The notes: generated from the sequence alone by a model not told the origin. DNA of 18,195 nucleotides from an uncultured Petrimonas sp. (GCA_934621705.1 CAKTUP010000023.1:1-18195), one strand, 5' to 3'. Counted from the first letter of the stretch, positions 7,309-14,880 are shown. Made by a program: numbers and translations.

Positions 7309-8688
7309 GTGAAACAGAAAACGTTAAAAGACAGCTTCACGCTAAAAGGACAGGGACTTCATACAGGTCAGAAAATAGATATAACCTTTAATCCGGCGCC
7401 CGTGGATTTCGGATACCGGATAAAACGTGTCGATGTGGAAGGCCAGCCCGTTATTGAAGCGGTAGCCGAAAATGTGGTGAACACGCAGCGAGGCACGGTT
7501 TTGGGTGTGGACAATGTTACCGTGAGCACCGTGGAACATGCGTTTTCAACGCTTTATGCGCTTGGGATTGACAACTGTCTTATTGAAGTAAACGCACCCG
7601 AATTTCCGATTCTCGACGGAAGCGCCATCGAGTATGTCCGCGCTATTGAAAAAGTCGGAATTGAGGAACAGGAAAAAGACAAGGACTTTTTCGTGGTACG
7701 CAAGAAAATGGAAGTTTCCGATCCCGAAACCGGTTCGAAAATCACGTTGCTGCCCGATGATTGTTTCAGTATCAACTCAAACATCGAGTTCGAGTCGCAA
7801 TACATTCCCAATCAGTATGCTTCGCTCGAATGCCTGGAAAATTTCAGTACAGAAATAGCTCCTGCGCGCACCTTCGTTTTCGTTCGCGAAATTCAGAAAC
7901 TGCGTCAGGCCGGACTGATAAAAGGCGGCAACCTGGATAACGCCATTGTTATTTACGAACGTCAACTTCCACAAAATGAACTGGATGAGATAGCCGATGA
8001 ACTAAACGTTCCGCGCATGGATGCCAACCAACTGGGGTATTTGAACAAGCGAAAACTGGCGTTTCCCAACGAACCTGCGCGCCACAAACTGCTCGACATC
8101 ATCGGCGATATGTCGCTGATAGGCAAACCCATAAAAGGAAGACTTATCGCCACGCGGCCAGGACATAAAATCAACAACCAGCTGGCAAGGCTTATCCGCA
8201 AGGAAATTAAAAATAAAAATCAAGCTCCGTTCTACGACCCCAATCTGGAACCGCTGATGGACATCAACCGTGTGAAGCAATTGTTGCCGCACCGTTATCC
8301 TTTCCTGATGGTGGATAAAGTAATTGAACAAACCGAAAACTACATCGTTGGCGTGAAGAATATTACCAACGATGAACCCTATTTCGTCGGCCATTTTCCC
8401 GAAGAGCCCGTTATGCCCGGCGTTCTGCAAGTGGAAGCCATGGCGCAAACCGGCGGTTTACTGGTGCTTTCAGGACTTGACGAACCGGAAAGGCATTCCA
8501 CTTATTTCCTGAAGATCGACAACGTGAAATTCCGCAACAAAGTGGTTCCCGGCGATACCATTCTTTTTAAAGTAGAACTTTCGTCGGAAATACGCCGCGG
8601 AATTGCTACTATGCGCGGGCTTGCTTTCGTAGGTGACAAAATCGTTTCGGAAGCCGATTTCACCGCTCAAATAATTAAAAACAAATAA
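7309..8688 (+). CDS. lpxC-fabZ: Bifunctional UDP-3-O-acyl-GlcNAc deacetylase / 3-hydroxyacyl-ACP dehydratase
   Basis: 459 residues from a GTG start. The N-terminal LpxC part (about 1-305) performs the committed zinc-dependent deacetylation of lipid A synthesis; ligands His77 (STVEHAFSTL), His259 and Asp263 (RHKLLDIIGDMSLIG) and the active-site His286 (RPGHK) are present. The C-terminal FabZ part (about 312-459) carries LLPHRYPFLMVD and GHFPEEPVMPGVLQVEAMAQ, with catalytic His362 and Glu376; it dehydrates 3-hydroxyacyl-ACP in fatty acid elongation. The fusion is known in Bacteroidota. It couples in one chain two enzymes that draw on the same 3-hydroxyacyl-ACP pool. No frameshift at the junction. 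lpxA follows after 15 bases. Confidence 0.96.
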   Translation: MKQKTLKDSFTLKGQGLHTGQKIDITFNPAPVDFGYRIKRVDVEGQPVIEAVAENVVNTQRGTVLGVDNVTVSTVEHAFSTLYALGIDNCLIEVNAPEFPILDGSAIEYVRAIEKVGIEEQEKDKDFFVVRKKMEVSDPETGSKITLLPDDCFSINSNIEFESQYIPNQYASLECLENFSTEIAPARTFVFVREIQKLRQAGLIKGGNLDNAIVIYERQLPQNELDEIADELNVPRMDANQLGYLNKRKLAFPNEPARHKLLDIIGDMSLIGKPIKGRLIATRPGHKINNQLARLIRKEIKNKNQAPFYDPNLEPLMDINRVKQLLPHRYPFLMVDKVIEQTENYIVGVKNITNDEPYFVGHFPEEPVMPGVLQVEAMAQTGGLLVLSGLDEPERHSTYFLKIDNVKFRNKVVPGDTILFKVELSSEIRRGIATMRGLAFVGDKIVSEADFTAQIIKNK

Positions 8689-8703
8689 TACTCGTCTTTT
8701 TTT

Positions 8704-9492
8704 ATGAGTAATATATCTTCATTGGCATTCGTGCATCCCGAAGCAATAATCGGCAAAGACGCTATTGTTGAGCCGTTTGCATACATCGACCGTAACGTTG
8801 AAATTGGCGAAGGAACGGTTGTGATGTCAAACTCCACCATCCTTTCCGGCGCGCGAATCGGTAAAAATTGCACTATTTTTCCGCACGCAACCATCTCTGC
8901 CATTCCGCAGGATTTGAAATTCAAAGGCGAAGATTCCCTGGCCGTTATCGGAGACAGGACTTCAATTCGCGAATGCGTTACCGTAAACCGGGGTACCGCC
9001 TCACGGGGTTCAACCGTAGTAGGAAACGACTGCCTTCTGATGGCTTACAGCCACGTGGCGCACGATTGCGTGTTGAAGGATTTCGTGATTCTGGGCAATG
9101 CCACGCAGCTTGCCGGGGAAGTGGAAATTGACGATTTTGCCATTTTAAGCGGCGGAACACTCGTGCATCAATTTACACGAATTGGCGCTCACACCATGAT
9201 ACAAGGTGGGTCGAAAGTGCCGAAAGACGTTCCGCCTTACACCATGGTTGGGCGCGAACCACTCACGTATGTGGGCTTAAATGTGGTAGGGCTTCGCCGC
9301 CGAAGTTTTTCGGGCGAGCAAATCAACAGCATTCAGGAAATTTACCGATACCTGTATCAGGCCGGCTACAACACCACTCAGGCGCTGGAAAGGATTGAGA
9401 ATGAATTGCCCGACACACCGGAAAGAAACCACATTATCGCCTTTATCAAAAATTCTTCGCGCGGCGTTGTGCGCGGAAATATGGAAGGATAA
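8704..9492 (+). CDS. lpxA: UDP-N-acetylglucosamine O-acyltransferase
   Basis: 262 residues, the same length as the E. coli enzyme. It catalyses the first acylation of UDP-GlcNAc in lipid A synthesis. The protein is a left-handed beta-helix of hexapeptide repeats (from HPEAIIGKDAIVEPFAYI) with the catalytic His120 in YSHVAHDCVL. It also has the conserved IPQDLKFKGE, RECVTVNRGT and GLNVVGLRRR segments and a C-terminal helical domain. It lies 15 bases after lpxC-fabZ and only 5 bases before aguA, so it should be cotranscribed with both. Confidence 0.96.
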   Translation: MSNISSLAFVHPEAIIGKDAIVEPFAYIDRNVEIGEGTVVMSNSTILSGARIGKNCTIFPHATISAIPQDLKFKGEDSLAVIGDRTSIRECVTVNRGTASRGSTVVGNDCLLMAYSHVAHDCVLKDFVILGNATQLAGEVEIDDFAILSGGTLVHQFTRIGAHTMIQGGSKVPKDVPPYTMVGREPLTYVGLNVVGLRRRSFSGEQINSIQEIYRYLYQAGYNTTQALERIENELPDTPERNHIIAFIKNSSRGVVRGNMEG

Positions 9493-9497
9493 AACCG

Positions 9498-10520
9498 ATG
9501 AAACCCGTTGTTTTTCCTGCCGAATGGCATCCGCAAAGCGGGGTGATGATTACCTGGCCCCACGCCGATACCGACTGGTTCGATATTTTGGAAGAAGTAA
9601 CGGCCTGTTACGTAGCTTTTTCCAAAGAAATTCTGAAACGCGAAAAATTGCTGGTCGTTTGTCCTGAAGAAGACGAAGTGGTCAAGCACTTTACCGCGGA
9701 AGAGCAAAAAAATCTCCTTATTTCCGAACTCAAAAGCAACGATACCTGGTCGCGAGATCACGGAGCAATATCGGTTTTCGTGAACGGCACCCCCACCCTG
9801 CTCGATTTTGGTTTCAACGGCTGGGGACTTAAATTTGCCGCGAATTACGATAACCAAATCACACAACGTCTTTTCCAACAAGAAGAATTCAATCCCGAAG
9901 TTCGGTACGAGAGTAAAATCAATTTTATTTTCGAAGGCGGATCGATAGAGTCTGACGGAGAAGGCACGCTGCTCACCACATCGCAATGCCTGCTGGCTCC
10001 CAACCGTAACCAGCCGATGACACAGGAAGAAATTGAAGAATACCTGAAAAAATCGCTGGGAGCCGACCGCGTTTTGTGGCTCAACCACGGCTATTTGGCC
10101 GGTGACGATACCGACAGCCATATTGATACGCTTGCCCGGTTTTGCGACCGCCACACCATCGCTTACGTTAAATGCGACGATGAAACCGACGAACATTTCG
10201 ACGAGCTGAAACGAATGGAAGAAGAACTCACATCATTCAAAACTTCCGAAGGAAAACCCTATCGGTTAATTCCGCTGCCCATGGCCGACGCCGTTTACTA
10301 CGACGGATACCGGCTTCCCGCCACGTATACCAATTTTCTGATTATCAACGGCGCCGTTCTCATGCCAACTTATGCATCTGCAAAAGACGAAACGGCAAAA
10401 GTACAACTTCAACAAGCATTTCCCAATCACGAAATTATCGGAATTGACTGCCGTCCGCTCATCAAGCAGCACGGCTCACTACACTGCGTGACGATGCAGT
10501 TTCCGGAAGGATTTTTGTAA
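9498..10520 (+). CDS. aguA: Agmatine deiminase
   Basis: 340 residues. It hydrolyses agmatine to N-carbamoylputrescine and ammonia, feeding putrescine synthesis. It belongs to the peptidyl-arginine deiminase-like fold: FPAEWHPQSGVMITWPH at the N-terminus, NDTWSRDHG (81-89), FEGGSIESDGEGT around 146-157, DSHIDTLARF with His208, and HGSLHCVTMQ with catalytic Cys330. The length and motif order are complete. It follows lpxA by 5 bases, so polyamine synthesis appears joined to the lipid A operon; its pathway partner aguB lies beyond a toxin-antitoxin pair. Confidence 0.93.
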   Translation: MKPVVFPAEWHPQSGVMITWPHADTDWFDILEEVTACYVAFSKEILKREKLLVVCPEEDEVVKHFTAEEQKNLLISELKSNDTWSRDHGAISVFVNGTPTLLDFGFNGWGLKFAANYDNQITQRLFQQEEFNPEVRYESKINFIFEGGSIESDGEGTLLTTSQCLLAPNRNQPMTQEEIEEYLKKSLGADRVLWLNHGYLAGDDTDSHIDTLARFCDRHTIAYVKCDDETDEHFDELKRMEEELTSFKTSEGKPYRLIPLPMADAVYYDGYRLPATYTNFLIINGAVLMPTYASAKDETAKVQLQQAFPNHEIIGIDCRPLIKQHGSLHCVTMQFPEGFL

Positions 10521-10544
10521 AAAATCGAACATTTCTATCCAGTA

Positions 10545-10561
10545 TTACCAAAATTTGGTAA
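10545..10561. promoter_or_regulatory. Palindromic operator candidate for the parDE-like module
   Basis: TTACCAAA and TTTGGTAA form a perfect 8-bp inverted repeat around one central base. The right arm overlaps the -7 box TAACTTTG (10559-10566). ParD-type antitoxins are known to repress their own promoter by binding such palindromes, so this is the likely autoregulatory site. Confidence 0.6.
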
Positions 10562-10566
10562 CTTTG
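10559..10566 (+). promoter_or_regulatory. Probable -7 box of the antitoxin-toxin transcript
   Basis: TAACTTTG matches TAnnTTTG, 18 bases before the antitoxin ATG. It shows that the module can be transcribed on its own and places the reading frame's upstream GTG/ATG-like codons outside the message. Confidence 0.5.
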
Positions 10567-10579
10567 ATAAAAATATCAA
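10564..10579. repeat. Second inverted repeat in the antitoxin leader
   Basis: TTGATA, four A, TATCAA: a 6-bp inverted repeat ending 5 bases before the antitoxin ATG. It may be a second repressor site or a small hairpin affecting ribosome access. Confidence 0.4.
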
Positions 10580-10584
10580 TCATT

Positions 10585-10836
10585 ATGAGAAGAAATACAT
10601 CCGTTTCGTTAGGCTCTTATTTCGAAACCTTTGTCGAAAATCGTATAAACGAAGGCAGATACAAAAATGCCAGTGAGGTAATTCGTGCCGGATTGCGTTT
10701 GCTGGAAGAAGAAGAGAATAGGATAATCGCATTGAAAGGAGCCATCAAGGAAGGGATAGACAGCGGAATAGTCGCCGATTTTGACCCGATAACACATCTT
10801 CAAACCCTGAAAGAGAACAAAAAGGCAAATGGCTAA
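10585..10836 (+). CDS. ParD-family antitoxin
   Basis: 83 residues from ATG 10585. The N-terminal ribbon-helix-helix runs from NTSVSLGSYFETFVENRI to the conserved GRYKNASEVIRAGLRLLEEEE. The disordered C-terminal half, ending FDPITHLQTLKE, is where ParD proteins wrap and neutralise ParE. Starts further upstream in the frame fall at or before the predicted -7 box and were rejected. The stop overlaps the toxin start by 8 bases (ATGGCTAA), so the two are translationally coupled. It likely represses its own promoter through the palindrome at 10545-10561. Confidence 0.88.
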   Translation: MRRNTSVSLGSYFETFVENRINEGRYKNASEVIRAGLRLLEEEENRIIALKGAIKEGIDSGIVADFDPITHLQTLKENKKANG

Positions 10837-11128
10837 ATACAACCTGACAAACAAGGCAATACACGATTTATCCGAAATCTGGAGTTATACTTATGACACT
10901 TGGTCTGAGTTTCAAGCGGATAAATATTATCATCAGTTGCTTGAATGTTGTCAAAAATTAGCCGACAATCCACAAATGGGAAGAAAATACGACAATATAC
11001 TCAAGAAATTACAGGGTTTTAAAGCAAACAGGCACATCATTTTTTACCGGATAAGCGGAAAAGATGAAATTGAAATTGTTAGAATTTTGCACGAGAAAAT
11101 GGATTTAAAGAATAGAATAAGAGAGTGA
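10829..11128 (+). CDS. ParE/RelE-superfamily toxin
   Basis: 99 residues. The N-terminus (YNLTNKAIHDLSEIWSYTYDTWSEFQADKYY) and the middle (LADNPQMGRKYD, then ANRHIIFYRI and EIEIVRILHEKMD) match the ParE branch of the RelE/ParE fold. ParE proteins poison DNA gyrase, while RelE relatives cut mRNA; pairing with a ParD-type antitoxin favours gyrase, but the target cannot be read from sequence. It appears intact. Its stop is followed after two bases by the start of aguB, so any ribosome translating the toxin could pass directly to the enzyme. Confidence 0.87.
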   Translation: MAKYNLTNKAIHDLSEIWSYTYDTWSEFQADKYYHQLLECCQKLADNPQMGRKYDNILKKLQGFKANRHIIFYRISGKDEIEIVRILHEKMDLKNRIRE

Positions 11129-11130
11129 AT

Positions 11131-12003
11131 ATGAAAATAGGAATCATTCAACAGTCCAACACAGCTGACATACAACACAATACCGAACGGCTGCAATCGA
11201 AAATCCGCGAGTTGGCAGCGCAGGGAGCAGAACTTATCGTGCTGCAGGAAATCCACAACGGATTGTATTTTTGCCAGACGGAACATCCCGATATCTTCGA
11301 CCAGGCAGAAACCATTCCCGGCCCGTCCACCGATTCGTTCGGACAACTGGCAAAAGAACTGGGCGTGGTTATCGTGCTGTCGCTTTTCGAAAAAAGAGCT
11401 CCGGGATTGTATCACAACACCGCCGTGGTGATGGAAAAAGACGGAACCATTGCCGGGAAATACCGCAAAATGCACATCCCCGACGATCCGGCGTATTACG
11501 AAAAATTCTACTTCACGCCCGGCGATCTCGGATTTCATCCCATCGAAACATCGGTAGGCAAACTGGGCGTTTTGGTGTGTTGGGACCAATGGTATCCCGA
11601 AGCCGCCCGCCTGATGGCGCTGGCAGGAGCCGAAGTGCTTATCTATCCCACCGCCATCGGCTACGAATCATCGGACACGGACGAAGAGAAAAACCGGCAA
11701 CGCGAAGCGTGGATCACCGTTCAGCGCGGGCACGCCGTGGCAAACGGAATTCCGGTGATTGCGGTGAACCGCACGGGTTACGAACCCGATCCATCGGGAC
11801 AAACCAACGGAATCACCTTCTGGGGAAACAGTTTCGTGTGCGGCCCACAAGGTGAGTTTCTGTATCAGGCGCCGGAAGGCGAAACTACCCAAATCATAGA
11901 AATCGATAAAACCCGCACCGAAAACGTTCGCCGATGGTGGCCTTTTTTGCGCGACAGAAGAATTGATGAATACGGGGAATTGACGAGGAGGTATAGGGAT
12001 TGA
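11131..12003 (+). CDS. aguB: N-carbamoylputrescine amidase
   Basis: 290 residues, nitrilase superfamily. It hydrolyses N-carbamoylputrescine to putrescine, CO2 and ammonia, the step after agmatine deiminase. The Glu-Lys-Cys triad is visible: Glu40 (VLQEIHNG), Lys113 (GKYRKMHIPDDPAYYEKFYF) and Cys150 (VLVCWDQWYPEAAR). The DPAYYEKFYFTPGD segment and the C-terminal RRRWWPFLRDRR-like end (VRRWWPFLRDRRID) are typical of this subfamily. A GTG at 11125 is in frame, but ATG 11131 gives the standard MKIGIIQQ start. It is the partner of aguA but separated from it by the antitoxin-toxin pair. Confidence 0.93.
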   Translation: MKIGIIQQSNTADIQHNTERLQSKIRELAAQGAELIVLQEIHNGLYFCQTEHPDIFDQAETIPGPSTDSFGQLAKELGVVIVLSLFEKRAPGLYHNTAVVMEKDGTIAGKYRKMHIPDDPAYYEKFYFTPGDLGFHPIETSVGKLGVLVCWDQWYPEAARLMALAGAEVLIYPTAIGYESSDTDEEKNRQREAWITVQRGHAVANGIPVIAVNRTGYEPDPSGQTNGITFWGNSFVCGPQGEFLYQAPEGETTQIIEIDKTRTENVRRWWPFLRDRRIDEYGELTRRYRD

Positions 12004-12028
12004 AAAGGAAACATACGCTAAAATTTTG

Positions 12029-12036
12029 TAAGTTTG
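12029..12036 (+). promoter_or_regulatory. Possible -7 box of the restriction-modification genes
   Basis: TAAGTTTG matches TAnnTTTG and lies 27 bases before the methyltransferase ATG, in the 60-base gap after aguB. No -33 TTTG is seen. Confidence 0.4.
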
Positions 12037-12063
12037 TGGCTGGAGAAATAAGAAATTACGGAA

Positions 12064-13353
12064 ATGTTCAATAAAACAAAGCATATAATAATTAATGGGG
12101 ATAGCCGACAAATGAGCGAACTCAAAAACGAGAGCGTTCACTTGATAGTTACTTCACCACCCTATTGGCAACTTAAAGATTACGGTACGGAAAATCAAAT
12201 TGGATTTCACGATGATTATGAAACTTACATTAACCACCTGAATTTAACTTGGAAAGAATGTTTTAGAGTTTTACATAAAGGTTGTCGTTTGTGCATAAAT
12301 ATTGGTGACCAATTTGCACGTTCCACTTATTATGGACGCTATAAAATAATCCCTATTCATTCCGAAATCATAAAGTTTTGCGAAATGATCGGTTTTGACT
12401 TTATGGGACAAATTATTTGGCAAAAAACTACCACGATGAATACAACGGGAGGTGCCAGCATTATGGGCAGCTATCCAAACCCGAGAAACGGAATCGTGAA
12501 ATTAGATTTTGAATATATTTTGCTCTTCAAAAAACAAGGAAATGCACCTAAGCCCACCCAAGAGCAAAAAGTGAATTCTGCAATGACCAACGAAGAATGG
12601 AATACCTATTTCAACGGACATTGGTATTTTTCGGGAGCAAAACAAGATAAACATTTGGCAATGTTCCCTGAAGAATTGCCGCATCGTTTAATAAAAATGT
12701 TTTCTTTCCCAAATGAAATCGTATTAGACCCATTTATGGGAAGTGGTACAACTGCGTTGGCGGCTAAAAATTTAGGTAGGGATTCAGTTGGTTACGAAAT
12801 AAATTCTGAATTTATCCCAATCATTGAGGAGAAAATAGGTTCCGATGATGTTTTTATGAAAGTAGAAACTCAAACTCTTAAGCAGGCCGAAATCCAAGTC
12901 GATTTTGAACAAGAAATAAAAAAACTGCCTTATCAATTTATTGACACCCATAAGTTGGATAAAAAGATTGACGTAAAGAAAATTCAATACGGTTCAAAAA
13001 TAGACAGTCATAGCACTGGAAAACGTGAAGAGTTTTTTTCCGTTAAAGAAGTAATTAGTCCAGAGCTAATTAAACTAAATAATGATTTAACAATAAGGCT
13101 CATCGGTATCCAAGAAAACCCCAAAGTTAATGGATTGGCCAACGAATACCTTATCAATAAATTAAGAGGACGAAAAGTTTTTCTAAAATACGATGAAGTA
13201 AAACACGATCCCGATAACAACTTAATGGCTTATCTTTATCTTGAAAATAAAACTTTCATTAATGCACATTTGCTGAAAGAGAATTTGGCTTTCGTTGATA
13301 ATTCTATTGACTTTAAATATAAATCGAAATTTAATACTATCCTAAATGGCTAA
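12064..13353 (+). CDS. Type II DNA methyltransferase (probable N4-cytosine, beta-class order) with C-terminal TNase-like domain
   Basis: 429 residues. Catalytic motif TSPPYW is at 30-35 and the AdoMet-binding DPFMGSGTTALAA at 222-234, the catalytic-first (beta) order. SPPY rather than D/NPPY favours N4-cytosine methylation. Residues ~341-412 are not part of a normal methyltransferase: TIRLIGIQENP, NEYLINKLRGRKVFLKYDE, and LMAYLYLENKTFINAHLLKENLAFVD follow the staphylococcal nuclease fold in order. The PE of the usual DTPE and the GR before LAYVYL are missing, so nuclease activity is unlikely. The next gene, a restriction enzyme, overlaps the stop by 8 bases. A/T-rich composition relative to aguB suggests acquisition by transfer. 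Confidence 0.87.
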   Translation: MFNKTKHIIINGDSRQMSELKNESVHLIVTSPPYWQLKDYGTENQIGFHDDYETYINHLNLTWKECFRVLHKGCRLCINIGDQFARSTYYGRYKIIPIHSEIIKFCEMIGFDFMGQIIWQKTTTMNTTGGASIMGSYPNPRNGIVKLDFEYILLFKKQGNAPKPTQEQKVNSAMTNEEWNTYFNGHWYFSGAKQDKHLAMFPEELPHRLIKMFSFPNEIVLDPFMGSGTTALAAKNLGRDSVGYEINSEFIPIIEEKIGSDDVFMKVETQTLKQAEIQVDFEQEIKKLPYQFIDTHKLDKKIDVKKIQYGSKIDSHSTGKREEFFSVKEVISPELIKLNNDLTIRLIGIQENPKVNGLANEYLINKLRGRKVFLKYDEVKHDPDNNLMAYLYLENKTFINAHLLKENLAFVDNSIDFKYKSKFNTILNG

Positions 13354-14050
13354 GATTGAGATAAAAAGACACTCATTAGAATTTGGCAAGAAAGAAAAAG
13401 TACTAAACTACGCTTGTCAAACCTATCAGCTTTCCCGACCCAATAAAGTTGGTGCAGTGATGGCATTGATCAGGGAATGCCAACCAAATACCATTGAAGA
13501 GTGGGAACAATGGTATTTTGAAAATGCAACAACAGCCGGAAAAAACAATTTTAAAATCACGCGGGAAAGTTTGGAAGAACTCGGTGAAAGGCTTTACGAA
13601 AAAATCACTGAAGTTGTAATTCCAGAATGGCAAGAGGCTTTTTCAAAACTAACCAAACAAGATTATTACGATTATATTTACAATTTAACAATCAACAGAA
13701 CATACGACGGCTTTTTGCGAGAAAAATCGGTGATTAATGACGGGCTTGCGAAAGAATTTCCCGATATCAGGTTTGAAGAAAGTCCTGAAGAGTTAGACCA
13801 CGCCGGAGACATTGATTATTTAGGAATTGTAACAGATGATAAAGCATTTGGAATTCAAATCAAACCAATCACTTCAAAATCAAATTTCGGAAATTACAAA
13901 CCATCCGAAAGAATGCAAGCTGGGTTTAATAATTTCAAAAGAGAGTTTCAAGGGAATGTCTTTATTGTTTATAGTTTAGATAAGGAAATTGCTAACAAGC
14001 AAGTGATTGAGCAAATCCGAAACGAAATAGAACGGCTAAAAGAATTATAA
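13346..14050 (+). CDS. MjaI-family type II restriction endonuclease
   Basis: 234 residues. I recognise the MjaI family pattern: PNKVGAVMALIRECQPNTIEEWEQWYF (30-58, in parts), YIYNLTINRTYDGFLRE (110-126) and GIQIKP (169-174). Asp155/Asp157 in GDIDYLG and Lys173 in QIK fit a PD-(D/E)xK-type active site in which the second acidic residue is Gln. It starts inside the last codons of the methyltransferase gene (ATGGCTAA overlap), the usual arrangement for a cognate pair in which the methylase is made first. MjaI itself cuts CTAG; whether this enzyme does is inference, but CTAG is absent from the window. No separate controller gene is seen. Confidence 0.78.
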   Translation: MAKIEIKRHSLEFGKKEKVLNYACQTYQLSRPNKVGAVMALIRECQPNTIEEWEQWYFENATTAGKNNFKITRESLEELGERLYEKITEVVIPEWQEAFSKLTKQDYYDYIYNLTINRTYDGFLREKSVINDGLAKEFPDIRFEESPEELDHAGDIDYLGIVTDDKAFGIQIKPITSKSNFGNYKPSERMQAGFNNFKREFQGNVFIVYSLDKEIANKQVIEQIRNEIERLKEL

Positions 14051-14056
14051 TTCAAT

Positions 14057-14617
14057 ATGTCTACTAATCAACTCTCCCCCACGCAACATAACGAACTTCT
14101 CCACATATTAAAATCCCGTTTCGAAAAAAACGTTCATCGTCACAAAGACATTTCATGGAATGAAGTTGAAACAAAATTGACAGCCAATCCCGATAAACTG
14201 CGGTCGCTCCACGAAATGGAACAAACCGGCGGTGAACCCGACATTATCGGTTTCGACACGAAAACCGGAGAATACATTTTCTGCGACTGCTCGCCGGAAA
14301 GCCCCAAAGGCCGCCGAAGCGTGTGCTACGACCGCGAAGGCTTGGAGTCGAGAAAAGAATTCAAACCCGAAAACAACGCTGTGGATATGGCCGCAGATAT
14401 GGGCATCCAACTCCTGACGGAGGAAGAATACGTGCAATTACAACAATTCGGCGATTTCGATCTGAAATCCACCAGCTGGGTAAAAACCCCCGATGAGATC
14501 CGAAAACAAGGCGACGCGTATTTCTGCAACAAACGCCACAACCGGGTTTTCACGTATTACAACGGCGCGCAGTCGTATTACTCATCCCGAGGGTTCAGGG
14601 GTTTGCTCAGGGTGTAG
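14057..14617 (+). CDS. DUF4256 family protein
   Basis: 186 residues, of unknown function. Recognised from the family pattern: ELLHILKSRFEKNVHRHKDISW at the N-terminus, LHEMEQTGGEPDIIGFDTKT, FCDCSPESPKGRRSVCYDRE, LLTEEEYVQLQQFGDFDLKS, and the final TYYNGAQSYYSSRGFRGLLRV. It begins 6 bases after the endonuclease stop, so it may share its transcript, but its higher G/C content resembles the core genes rather than the restriction-modification pair. Whether it was there first, with the restriction genes inserted upstream, cannot be decided here. No signal peptide or membrane segment. Confidence 0.8.
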   Translation: MSTNQLSPTQHNELLHILKSRFEKNVHRHKDISWNEVETKLTANPDKLRSLHEMEQTGGEPDIIGFDTKTGEYIFCDCSPESPKGRRSVCYDREGLESRKEFKPENNAVDMAADMGIQLLTEEEYVQLQQFGDFDLKSTSWVKTPDEIRKQGDAYFCNKRHNRVFTYYNGAQSYYSSRGFRGLLRV

Positions 14618-14624
14618 TTCCATC

Positions 14625-14855
14625 CTTTCTCATAAAAACATCTATTCACCAAAAAACATCATTTAATAACCTAAAAGACTCAATCACTAACGTATGAGCA
14701 TCTACTTATCACTTAAGAGATATAACTTATAACCTAAAAGGATTAATTAGTAACCTAAAAAGCTCATTATATCATCTTAAAAACTCGATTCGTAACCTAA
14801 AAGGATTAAAGAGTAACCTAAAAGATTCAACTATACACTAAAAAGACTCATTGAT
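14625..14855. repeat. Array of contiguous 21-bp degenerate repeats (10 clear units, 11 with one weak)
   Basis: Units of exactly 21 bp start at 14646, 14667, 14688, 14709, 14730, 14751, 14772, 14793, 14814 and 14835, with no insertion or deletion; 14625-14645 is a weaker eleventh. The core is TAACCTAAAAG, then variable bases, then TCA. Bases 3 and 10 are A in all ten units, and the best units (14730, 14751, 14793, 14814) share the first ten bases. There are no spacers, so it is not CRISPR. The period is two helical turns, putting every A-tract on the same DNA face. The array ends 26 bases before the -7 box of the HTH gene. The rest of 14618-14916 holds only that promoter. Confidence 0.85.
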
Positions 14856-14880
14856 ATATGTTTTTTGTAAGTAAAACAGT

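Noticed and set aside
9378..10196. 272-codon minus-strand frame opposite aguA
   Set aside because: Antisense to a complete agmatine deiminase with all catalytic residues; no family pattern of its own.
12004..14056. Insertion-sequence or integrase borders around the restriction-modification pair
   Set aside because: I looked for terminal inverted repeats and target duplications at both ends and saw none convincing.
14625..14855. CRISPR array
   Set aside because: The 21-bp units are contiguous with no unique spacers, and no cas genes are present.
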